From Kluyveromyces lactis (lineage: Eukaryota; Ascomycota; Saccharomycetes; Saccharomycetales; Saccharomycetaceae): DNA of 64,000 nucleotides. Shown piece after piece: positions 10,154 to 18,736 of the stretch; positions within the stretch are counted from its first letter, which is position 1, and each line of letters opens with the position of its first letter. The position numbers and the translations under genes were made by a program. The notes below the pieces were generated by a model. It had not been told where the DNA came from, ran no database searches, and was given only the letters and a program-made list of their open reading frames with translations. The stretch spans positions 1,860,001-1,924,000 of the forward strand of contig NC_006041.1 in NCBI RefSeq assembly GCF_000002515.2. The letters run 5' to 3'.

Positions 10154-11740
10154 ATGTCCTTAGATACAGAATCATTTGAAACTGCTGAAAAAGCAATTGA
10201 GGTAGTCACAAAGGAAATGGTATCTTTGACAAATTACTCAGCCATTGGATCATTAACCAGTCAGTTATCTCAGAATGACACTAAGTCAGGTGGAATTGAA
10301 CAGAAAAAGTTACCGTTGAAACCAATATTATTGTGTCTGGCTACTTCTTTTGCAGGGTTTATCTTTGGCTGGGATGTTGGCACAATTGGTGGGATTACAA
10401 ACATGGTATCATTTCAAAACTTTTTTGGTACCAACTTTGATTCTTCGAGTAATACACACTACTTTCCAAAACTTCTTATTGGATTAATCGTTTCCATTTT
10501 CAATATCAGTTGCGCACTTGGTGGATTATTTCTAGTGAAGATTGCTGATATTAATGGAAGAAAACCAGGTATTTATGCTGCAATCACTATCTATTCGTTG
10601 GGAACATTGATTGGCTGGACATGTGGCTCCTCTTGGTGGTATTTCTTCTTCGCAAGGTTCATTTCAGGACTTGGTGTTGGTGCTACTGCGGTGATGATAC
10701 CAATGTTTATAGCCGAATCTGCTCCCATCAACATTCGTGGTGCCATGGTTGTGCTCTACCAGTTAATGATCACTCTTGGAATTTTGCTCGGAAATGTCAT
10801 CAACTATTGTTGCAGATCCACTTTACACGAAACAGATAATGCCACATGGAAGATCCCTGTAGGATTAGGAAACGTCTGGGCCGCTATCGTCGCGCTAGGT
10901 GTTCATTTTATGCCTGAATCACCAGTTTTTCTTACCAAGAGGTTAGGAAGCGCTCTCAAAGCTAAGGCAGCTTTTGCCCATATGAACAATTTGGACGTAG
11001 ATGATCCAATTGTGGATAGTCATATTAGGAAGATGATGGAATCAGCTGACGCGGAGGTATCTACTCACAATGATATGAAGAACAGCAGGTTTGAATTCAT
11101 ACTCGGTCAACCAAGATTAGGTTTTAGACTATTTATTGGTATTATGGTGATGGCGTTTCAACAGCTATCCGGTGCAAATTACTTCTTCTATTATGGTACA
11201 ACACTTTTCAACTCTGTGGGAATTGAAGACCCATACTTAACGTCGATTTTATTGTCTTCTGTCAACTTCATATCTACCTTTTTCGGTATTTATTTAGTTG
11301 AAAAGTTAGGCAGAAAAGCATGCTTAATTCTTGGTTCCGCGGGTATGTTTACCTGTATGTCCGTGTATGCGTCAGTCGGATCGTTCGCACTTAATAAGTC
11401 GCCTCAAAACTCTGGTGCGATTATGGTTACCTTCACGTGTGTTTACATCATGTTCTTTGCATGCACATCGGGACCTGTGTCCTTTGTCGTCATTTCGGAG
11501 TTGTTTCCAAGCAGGACAAAAGCGATATCCATGGCAGTGTGTACCTCAATCAATTGGCTTTGCAACTTCTTCATTTCTTTATGCACACCATATGTCACTG
11601 ATAAGATAGGCTTCAAGTTTGGGTTCGTTTTTGCTGGTTGTCTATTTGTCTCATTCTGGTTCTTCACTTTCTTATTGAAGGAAACTAAGAACAAAACTCC
11701 TGAACAGGTTGACGCATTGTATTCTATTGACAAGCAATAG
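10154..11740 (+). CDS. HXT14: Hexose/galactose transporter, HXT14-like
   Basis: Major facilitator sugar porter with 12 predicted membrane spans, importing hexoses at the plasma membrane. Seen motifs: GFIFGWDVGTIGG in span 1, the loop ADINGRKPG (a variant of DRxGRR), MPESPVFL after span 6, QQLSGANYFFYYGTTLF in span 7, and SELFPSRTKA after span 10. Most HXT proteins end in a PETKG-like motif; here it reads KETKN. It resembles S. cerevisiae HXT14 (YNL318C, 540 residues) more than the glucose-type HXTs, including the shared stretch around DPYLTSILLSSVNFIST, and its neighbours YNL320W and VNX1 support orthology. The start is the ATG at 10154, giving 528 residues; the codons before it have no in-frame ATG. 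Substrate preference cannot be read from the sequence. Confidence 0.82.
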   Translation: MSLDTESFETAEKAIEVVTKEMVSLTNYSAIGSLTSQLSQNDTKSGGIEQKKLPLKPILLCLATSFAGFIFGWDVGTIGGITNMVSFQNFFGTNFDSSSNTHYFPKLLIGLIVSIFNISCALGGLFLVKIADINGRKPGIYAAITIYSLGTLIGWTCGSSWWYFFFARFISGLGVGATAVMIPMFIAESAPINIRGAMVVLYQLMITLGILLGNVINYCCRSTLHETDNATWKIPVGLGNVWAAIVALGVHFMPESPVFLTKRLGSALKAKAAFAHMNNLDVDDPIVDSHIRKMMESADAEVSTHNDMKNSRFEFILGQPRLGFRLFIGIMVMAFQQLSGANYFFYYGTTLFNSVGIEDPYLTSILLSSVNFISTFFGIYLVEKLGRKACLILGSAGMFTCMSVYASVGSFALNKSPQNSGAIMVTFTCVYIMFFACTSGPVSFVVISELFPSRTKAISMAVCTSINWLCNFFISLCTPYVTDKIGFKFGFVFAGCLFVSFWFFTFLLKETKNKTPEQVDALYSIDKQ

Positions 11741-12226
11741 GCAATGGACCATACAGGTATACTTCTACAAACAAAGAAATTTACAATGAGCTCAACTGTT
11801 CACATAATCTACTGAAGCCTCCCGATTTCTCTGTTCGAGTGTGCGCTTGAATCGCTCTCCTTCATATAATTTCACTGTGTAAAACCTATTAACTTTCTCA
11901 TTACGTATCATTTTACAAGTGTCTCAATGGCATTAAATTTGTAATTATTTCAGAAGAATTTTAATAACAAGGCATTTCTGTCTCCCAGCCCTGTGATATC
12001 TTAATACTTCTATTTACTCTTGTGTTGTTTTATCGGGCTCTCACTTATCAATCACCGAAGATGATTCCTGATTCCTCATATATTTACTCAACAAGAAAAA
12101 AAGGAAGAGATGGCAATATGTAATTGAAAATATGAAAGCACTCACATACTATGATTCAAAAATCCAGCAATTGGTTGTAAGCCAAATAAACCGGTGATCG
12201 AGAGCACTGAGTATTGTTGCTCAACG
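11741..12226 (+). promoter_or_regulatory. HXT14 3' region and RTC1 promoter
   Basis: Spacer of 486 bases between two co-directional genes. It is AT-rich with a purine run near 12091-12110. No gene, RNA or confident motif was found. Confidence 0.3.
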
Positions 12227-15200
12227 ATGTTTAAAAGAGGTTCAAACAGAGCTACTTCGTCTTCTCAAGGGCAGCAACCAGAAAATCCTCCCTCTCTGAA
12301 ATATCAGTCGTCAAGTTCACGATACTCTTTTCATCGACAGTACAACACAGGTTTTGGAACTTCACCTTTTAGGATATCACCTAAGTATAAACCAGATAGC
12401 CGCACTCCCTTCAGTTTTGATGGTACGGGAAATGTTGGACCAGAGAGCTCTCTTAATGAAGAAGAATCAAATGCAAGATGGAGACCTTCTGAAAGTTCAT
12501 TTGACAAACGTAGAACTTTCCACGGCGCTAAATACTCTCTGAGTATCGGAAAGGAAGTCTCAAGTATAGATAAAATCAATTCACCGGAGAGCAGATCCTT
12601 GATAATAGCAGGAAAAAGCCATTTAGGTATTTACACTTTCGATGAAGATTCTAAGACGATAACTAATGTACATGATTTCTTACAGACAGCGAAGACAAAT
12701 ACTGGGATCACGAAGAACACTTCATCGACACTACGGAGAACAACAAAAAAAATTTCAACCATATCTGATGTTAAAGCTGGCTTTTACAATCACAAAAACT
12801 ATGTAGCAATTTGTGGTACTTCAACGTCTGTTGCGATTTACGATATTAATAAGACATCAGCGATAGACAATCCAGTTGTAACATCTCTCTCAGAACATAC
12901 AAGATCTATCAATAGTGTGGATTTCAATATGGTGCAGACAAGCTTATTAATTAGCGGTGGACAAGATGGATGCATAAAGATTTGGGATTTGAGATCTCCT
13001 AAAATCTCCACCACTAGGAGTGATGTAAGTATCAACACCGGGTCTGATTCCATTAGAGACGTAAAATGGATGCCTTCTTACGAGTTTTCTAATGATACCA
13101 ATGGTCTTTCAAACAGACATTTCAAATTTGCCAGTGTGCATGACTCTGGATTATTATTGAAGTTTGATTTGAGACAACCAAACCAAGCTGAAAAAAAGAT
13201 TAATGCACATTCTGGTCCCGCCTTATGTTTGAATTGGCATCCGCATCAGGACTACATTATTAGTGGTGGAAGAGACGGAAAATGTTGCTTGTGGTATGTA
13301 GGCGACAAATCTAATCAAGTTGGTAACATTAGTAGTACCAACCTCAATTCAAGTAATCCAGCAACGCATAATTTATCATCATCATACCCCTTGGGGCTAT
13401 CCAACACCCTTGCATTTCCTGAGCTCACAATAAATACCGCTCGTTCCATGAATAAACTTAAGTTTCGTCCAAAATATGAGACGAATGTATTCAATTCATT
13501 GATTGGGACTTCATCCATGGGCGAAGATTCGGATGTATCTGTTTATTCGCTAGCAAGAAAATATATTCCTAAAAACGTTATTGCTTCCAGTGCACCTTCT
13601 GTTGGTTTTGTCTGGTGGGATGACGACACGATATTCAATATAGACAAGCAAAATACCGTTACTGGGTGGGATATCTCTCATGAACCGACTGTACTTGATA
13701 ATTTGCCGAAAAACACAATAAAATGGAGAGATTTGGATGGCGATGGTATTCTGTTTTTGGACCAAAAACCAGGTGGGTATTTGTCTCAAGAAGAGACAGT
13801 TTTGACACCAGGTAGTGGAGAGAATCGCAAGATGCCTTTCACACACAGAATGAGTAGTGCAACTGCTAACAGTTTTACTGGAGGAAATAATCCTAACATT
13901 ACAAGCAACACAAGTAGCAGTGCCGCAAGTTTCTCAAAAAACCCGACACTTGGCATGTCTCAACTTCACCAGGGCAACGTATTAGGTGAAAGGTCAACTA
14001 TGTCAAAGCATGCACAATCCGTTAACAGCAAATTTTCGCCTTCGGTTAACAGCTCGCCGTGGACCAATCCGTATTCGTCCCCTCATCATAACTCAATCGT
14101 GTCAGGATCGGAATCGGCATTACATGCGGTTAATGATTCCTTTCTACAATCTCCATATTTGATAGGATTAGACTTTCCGCATATTTTGAACACAATACGG
14201 AACACTAGGCTCGCAGAATTTAACAGAAAGGTCGAAAGTGCAGCTTTATTAGAATTAAAGTCATCTCCAACTGAAGTTTTCAAGTTTTTAGCACGGGAAT
14301 TGAAGTTTTCGTATAAATATAACAGTATTGAAACAAAAGACAACGGCCGAGAGCTTGATTCATCGAGCACACATGGCTCAGTGGATTCTAAAACGAATTT
14401 GATGGAAAAGTTGGGGTTATCTGAAAATAATACTTGGACTCATTTGATCAAATATACGAAATCTCACGACTCTGACGAAGTCATATCGAAAGGCACAGAG
14501 CTTAAAACACCAGTTTCTGACAAAAGTGCTAATATCGAAAAATCAGCTACGAATCATAAAGCTGAAACCAATCAGGATGAGAACAGTTCCTGCATCAACT
14601 CTTCAAACCAGGTAAAAACCAAAAACCTCATCGAACTGATAACTCTATGTGATAAGAACGCTGAAATTTATATCATGCTTGAGGACTTTTCAAACTACAA
14701 AATTTGGCTTCTAATGCGGGATTCATTATTATGGGACTTGAAAGTCCTAACCGAGTCAATGGCTGTTGACGTGACAGCTGACCAAGAAGTCAACGATCAA
14801 TCGTCCATTGACCAACCTTGGAAAAAAAATGACAGTTTTACTAGCTTGAAAGAGGCAAGGCAAGCATCTGTTGCTAGTGGCTACAGTTCATATAGTGCTA
14901 CGGATCTGAGCTCCTCGGTAAATACAAATAATAGACATTCTTTCAACGAACCCACTCATCTAACCCAAACTCCTCCAGTATCACATTTAAAGGCTCAACT
15001 TCAAGGTTCAAAAGAAACTACGACTATATCGAGGGCTGACTCGATTCAAAATTCGTTACAGAACGATATCATCGAAATTAGAAAGCTGCGTCAATCTCAT
15101 GGAGATAGAGCAGAACTAGCAATTGATGAAGAGGAAGAAGGAGAAGAAAGAGAGGAACTTACAAAAAGGGCGTTCGAAGAAGATGAAAACAATAAACAAT

Positions 15201-16192
15201 TCATTAATATCCCAAGAAGGGAATCAGGGCCTAGCGCTCTCATGCCGAGTCCTTCTCATGTTTCCTCACAAAGCGAAATTCCTTCAAATCCGGAAAACCA
15301 TCACCAGCCACGTCGGCCGCGGACATCTTTTATAGACTCCTTCATGTCACAATTACGTTCTCCAGGATCGTCAAATGTTGATGCTGATAGGGAAAGTACT
15401 GGTAGCAAAAAATCTTCCATGCCAAGCTTTAGCTCTTCGGCTGCCACATTTTTGAATAGCAAGAAATCGCAAAACGCGAATCATAATAAATTGAAAAGCG
15501 CAACTGAAGTATCAGATATATTGGAATCTGAATTTGCTACTCAAAAATCATGGAACGGGAGCGTTGCAAAAACTACAACTCAAATGTCTGGTATTACTGC
15601 TCTTATGAATGAAACTAAAAAACTGGAAAATACTATTACCCCACCTTGGTCATCAAGGCGATTAATTCATCAATTATACGAACAGAGTGTTGCTTCAGGA
15701 AATATCCTACTAACGATGGCAATTTTGTTATTATTTCAAGATATGTTTCAACTTGTTGATACAGAGACAGTTAAGAATTCTATAGCGGAATTTACCGAAT
15801 TATTGCACCGGTACGAGCTATTTGAGATTGCAGCGGAGTTGATGAAAAACTGTCCTTACGAGGATATTTCTAGTTCAAGTGCTGGCTTTTCCTCCATTCA
15901 GTTATTCTGTGATAAATGCAATAAACCTTTAGTTAACGAATCTTCCAAGGAGAAAATAATCAAAGAAAGACTTGAAGGAAATTCAAGTGCTATGTCCAGG
16001 TTTGGATACTGGTACTGCGATTCATGTTCTAAGCGCAATACTCTCTGTTGCTTCTGCAATAAACCAATGAAGAGCTTGGCTATTTCTATGCTTAACTGTG
16101 GGCATGAGGGTCACTTCGAGTGTTTGAAAAAATGGTTTTTTGACGAAAACATGGATGTATGCCCATTGGGATGCCCAGCAATCTTATTCTGA
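12227..16192 (+). CDS. RTC1: Rtc1, SEACAT/GATOR2 subunit (WDR24 homolog)
   Basis: Subunit of the SEACAT part of the SEA complex, a vacuole-membrane regulator of TORC1 signalling in response to nitrogen. The protein is 1321 residues from the ATG at 12227 (S. cerevisiae 1341). An N-terminal WD40 propeller spans about 100-520 (HTRSINSVDFNM, SGGQDGCIKIWDLRS, SGGRDGKCCLWYVGD). A long poorly conserved Ser/Asn/Glu-rich middle follows, including an acidic run near 15125-15160. The C-terminal zinc domain (about 1226-1320) carries CDKC, YWYCDSC, CCFC, NCGHEGH and a closing CPLGC, a RING-like cysteine/histidine set. It is convergent with YNL320W with only 29 bases between the stop codons, so the transcripts must end close to or within one another. 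Confidence 0.95.
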   Translation: MFKRGSNRATSSSQGQQPENPPSLKYQSSSSRYSFHRQYNTGFGTSPFRISPKYKPDSRTPFSFDGTGNVGPESSLNEEESNARWRPSESSFDKRRTFHGAKYSLSIGKEVSSIDKINSPESRSLIIAGKSHLGIYTFDEDSKTITNVHDFLQTAKTNTGITKNTSSTLRRTTKKISTISDVKAGFYNHKNYVAICGTSTSVAIYDINKTSAIDNPVVTSLSEHTRSINSVDFNMVQTSLLISGGQDGCIKIWDLRSPKISTTRSDVSINTGSDSIRDVKWMPSYEFSNDTNGLSNRHFKFASVHDSGLLLKFDLRQPNQAEKKINAHSGPALCLNWHPHQDYIISGGRDGKCCLWYVGDKSNQVGNISSTNLNSSNPATHNLSSSYPLGLSNTLAFPELTINTARSMNKLKFRPKYETNVFNSLIGTSSMGEDSDVSVYSLARKYIPKNVIASSAPSVGFVWWDDDTIFNIDKQNTVTGWDISHEPTVLDNLPKNTIKWRDLDGDGILFLDQKPGGYLSQEETVLTPGSGENRKMPFTHRMSSATANSFTGGNNPNITSNTSSSAASFSKNPTLGMSQLHQGNVLGERSTMSKHAQSVNSKFSPSVNSSPWTNPYSSPHHNSIVSGSESALHAVNDSFLQSPYLIGLDFPHILNTIRNTRLAEFNRKVESAALLELKSSPTEVFKFLARELKFSYKYNSIETKDNGRELDSSSTHGSVDSKTNLMEKLGLSENNTWTHLIKYTKSHDSDEVISKGTELKTPVSDKSANIEKSATNHKAETNQDENSSCINSSNQVKTKNLIELITLCDKNAEIYIMLEDFSNYKIWLLMRDSLLWDLKVLTESMAVDVTADQEVNDQSSIDQPWKKNDSFTSLKEARQASVASGYSSYSATDLSSSVNTNNRHSFNEPTHLTQTPPVSHLKAQLQGSKETTTISRADSIQNSLQNDIIEIRKLRQSHGDRAELAIDEEEEGEEREELTKRAFEEDENNKQFINIPRRESGPSALMPSPSHVSSQSEIPSNPENHHQPRRPRTSFIDSFMSQLRSPGSSNVDADRESTGSKKSSMPSFSSSAATFLNSKKSQNANHNKLKSATEVSDILESEFATQKSWNGSVAKTTTQMSGITALMNETKKLENTITPPWSSRRLIHQLYEQSVASGNILLTMAILLLFQDMFQLVDTETVKNSIAEFTELLHRYELFEIAAELMKNCPYEDISSSSAGFSSIQLFCDKCNKPLVNESSKEKIIKERLEGNSSAMSRFGYWYCDSCSKRNTLCCFCNKPMKSLAISMLNCGHEGHFECLKKWFFDENMDVCPLGCPAILF

Positions 16193-16221
16193 AGTCAATT
16201 TCCTGTTAATTCGGATCTTTT

Positions 16222-17082
16222 CTATATCAAGTTATGTTTTTGTAAGAACTCTTTAACGACAACCCAATACCCATCTTGTATTATCGTGTCGTTATGGGAA
16301 CCGATAGGGAACTCAATAAATCTTTTGCAGCTCGAGGGACATAGTTTATACAATAATTTCATATGAGGGGGTGGGACAATCTCATCTCTTAAACCAGCAA
16401 GAAACAAGAAAGGTAAAGTATCATCTTGTATGTTGACAATTTCCTGTTCAGAATCCCAGACTTCATGACACATGAATGCCACATTCTTCAGCATTGGGAA
16501 AACGTATGGGATAACTTTGCGAATGGACAGGAAAGTATTTTCTAGGATAATGGCATCGCAGATATCGGTAAATTTTCTAGCAAGATAAATGGCATTAGCG
16601 CCACCAAGGGACCTCCCATAAAGTATTAGCTTCCTTGATTTATGAAATTCACTGTTTGTCAAATGGTCCATGACGGTATCTGCGTCTATCTTCAATCCTC
16701 TCTCCGATGGGAACCCTGTTGATAACCCATATCCACGATAGGAATACAAAAAAATGGACAAATTAAACTCATTATAGAGAAACCTAGCAACGGGCAGGAA
16801 ATATCCTATATTCCCCGCATTGGGGCAAAGAACAAGCATGGTTGCAGTCGAATTTTCATTCCTTATATCAAATGCTTTCAATAGAACACCATCCGAAGTC
16901 GTTAAAGTGAGATCTTCATAAGGCAAACCGTATTGATCTGGCGTATCTACATGGTCTCTAGCACCTTGTGCCCAAGATGGGTATATAAGCTTGTTTTGGT
17001 ACAAATATAGAGCGCCCAGTGAAGCAGAAACAATGACAGCTGCGCTTCCGAGTACCATTTTCCCAATTTTGTATAAATGCAT
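16222..17082 (-). CDS. Alpha/beta serine hydrolase of the Bem46/ABHD13 family (YNL320W)
   Basis: Homolog of S. cerevisiae YNL320W (284 residues; 286 here), a putative serine hydrolase of unknown physiological substrate. An N-terminal hydrophobic segment (about residues 9-28) probably anchors it in a membrane. The conserved YPSWAQGAR follows. The nucleophile elbow is YGRSLGGANA (Ser near residue 160); the acid is probably Asp in GLRDEIVPP and the base His in GSHNDTIIQDGYW. An oxyanion-region motif CPNAGNIGYF is also present. The ATG at 17082 is the first possible start and gives the family length. It diverges from CDC33; YNL320W and CDC33 are on different chromosomes in S. cerevisiae but adjacent here. 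Confidence 0.9.
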   Translation of the reverse strand: MHLYKIGKMVLGSAAVIVSASLGALYLYQNKLIYPSWAQGARDHVDTPDQYGLPYEDLTLTTSDGVLLKAFDIRNENSTATMLVLCPNAGNIGYFLPVARFLYNEFNLSIFLYSYRGYGLSTGFPSERGLKIDADTVMDHLTNSEFHKSRKLILYGRSLGGANAIYLARKFTDICDAIILENTFLSIRKVIPYVFPMLKNVAFMCHEVWDSEQEIVNIQDDTLPFLFLAGLRDEIVPPPHMKLLYKLCPSSCKRFIEFPIGSHNDTIIQDGYWVVVKEFLQKHNLI

Positions 17083-17677
17083 ACTAGAAGGAAAATGTCG
17101 CTTTGGCAAAAAGAAATATGTTACGACAAACTATCACCTTGATCAATAAACTTTCTATTCGATGGATATAGTGACAGCAGCTACGTTAATGAGGTGCTTG
17201 TCATAATTAAACTCCCTTTAATTTACATAATACCGATATCCTGCTAAAACAAGCCAGCTACGGTTTGTATTTCAATTCGCATGCTTCGAGAGCATGAAAA
17301 ACTCCAGAAAACTCAATATTACCCGTCCTTTGAATATAATCACGTGTATTGACAACTGATTCATGTTTTACCCGGACAAGTCGTAACGTCATTACCCTCT
17401 CTTAGAAGAAAGAAAAAAAAAAATTTGTAGCAGTGACAGCATAGTACAGGCAGCAGCTGCGAAGGTTTTCAATTTTGTTAACTATGGGAAGTTGGCAAAT
17501 GGAAGAAAAAATGAAGTTGGATTAACGAATGTGATATCAAAGATTGGATTGACTCTCTGCGCATGTTTAAGATTTTTCGAGTGTTTTTTACTCGTAAATG
17601 TATCTGTATAAGACCAGAGGTTACCTGATCAATTTTGAACCTGAAAGACATCGATCTTACGACCAAAGAAGAATATC
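17083..17677. promoter_or_regulatory. Divergent promoter, YNL320W / CDC33
   Basis: A spacer of about 595 bases with two Reb1-like sites (TTACCCG at 17319-17325 and TTACCCGGA at 17368-17376) flanking a CACGTG at 17341-17346, then a poly(A) tract near 17411-17422. This cluster is typical of a nucleosome-free region driving a strongly expressed gene such as eIF4E. The motif roles are inferred from S. cerevisiae. Confidence 0.5.
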
Positions 17678-18310
17678 ATGTCCGTTGAAGAAGTTACTCA
17701 AAAGACCCAGGATTTAACTGTGGACGAAGCCAAGCCAGCTACTGTTTTATCTGATCCTAAGGAATTTCAATTGAAGCATCCTTTGAGTAGCAAATGGACT
17801 TTATGGTATACTAAGCCCCCTGTGGATAGTTCAGAATCGTGGTCTGATTTATTGCGTCCAGTGACCAGTTTGGATACTGTCGAAGAGTTCTGGGCTATTC
17901 AAAATGGTATTCCAAAGCCATTCGATTTGCCAATCAAATCTGATTACCATTTGTTCAGAAACGATATCAGACCTGAATGGGAAGATGAAGCCAACTCTGA
18001 AGGTGGTAAGTTGTCGTACCAATTCAAGAACAAAAGACATAACATCGATGATTTGTGGTTGAGAACTCTATTGGCCGTTATTGGTGAAACCATCGACGAA
18101 GAAGAATCAGAAATCAACGGTTGCGTCTTGAATGTCAGAAAGGCTGTTTTCAAGATTGCTTTGTGGACTAGAACTACCAACTTGAACGCTTTGACTAACA
18201 TTGCTACCAAGTTTAAGCAAGTTCTACAACTTGGTGAAGGTGAAAAGTTGGAGTTCTACAATCACAGAACTTCTAACTCAGGTCACGCTCCTCCAACCGC
18301 TCTATTGTAA
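17678..18310 (+). CDS. CDC33: Translation initiation factor eIF4E (cap-binding protein)
   Basis: Binds the m7G cap of mRNA in the cytoplasm and, with eIF4G (TIF4631/4632), recruits the small ribosomal subunit. The 210-residue protein has an acidic, flexible N-terminus (about 1-35) and then the conserved core: HPLSSKWTLWYTKPP, TVEEFWAIQNGIPKP (cap-stacking Trp), IRPEWEDEANSEGGKLSYQF (second cap-contact Trp and acidic residue) and DDLWLRTLLAVIGE, whose Trp face binds eIF4G. The C-terminal HRTSNSGHAPPTALL is family-typical. Codon choice looks more biased (GGT, GCT, TTG, AGA) than in neighbouring genes, as expected for an abundant protein. Confidence 0.97.
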   Translation: MSVEEVTQKTQDLTVDEAKPATVLSDPKEFQLKHPLSSKWTLWYTKPPVDSSESWSDLLRPVTSLDTVEEFWAIQNGIPKPFDLPIKSDYHLFRNDIRPEWEDEANSEGGKLSYQFKNKRHNIDDLWLRTLLAVIGETIDEEESEINGCVLNVRKAVFKIALWTRTTNLNALTNIATKFKQVLQLGEGEKLEFYNHRTSNSGHAPPTALL

Positions 18311-18736
18311 ATTAGCACATCCCTCCTCATTTCAACACTCAATAAATTAAATCAACATTTACCAAACACTGTCGATGCAAGGGATTATGAGTATAGTTAG
18401 AAATCTGTTTTGGACAGGCCTCATCTGATCGCTGTGAATCATCTCAATTTACCTTGACCACATACCCAAAGGGAAAAAAAGCGTATAAAGGGAATCTTTA
18501 TGGTGCATCACAATCTCGGTTTGTGACAGCACACTTTTGGTATTTTAAAATGGTTGGATTTCACTCTTTCGACATCCATTTCGTGTCCTGCTAATCATAA
18601 TTCCTTCGACTATTATTCGTAAACTCTTTTTTAAATGATATGTATAAATAATTAACGTGTCTGTTTATTCTTTATTTAAAGTCCTCTCCTGTGTAATTAT
18701 CAGTGGATTAGTATCTCCACATTTCATTCTGTCAGT
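18311..18736. other. Intergenic, convergent 3' ends of CDC33 and VNX1
   Basis: The stretch serves two converging transcripts. It is AT-rich toward VNX1, with TATGTATAAATAA near 18639-18651 resembling a yeast 3'-end efficiency element. No RNA gene was recognised, although the less AT-rich part at about 18361-18540 could hide one. Confidence 0.3.
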
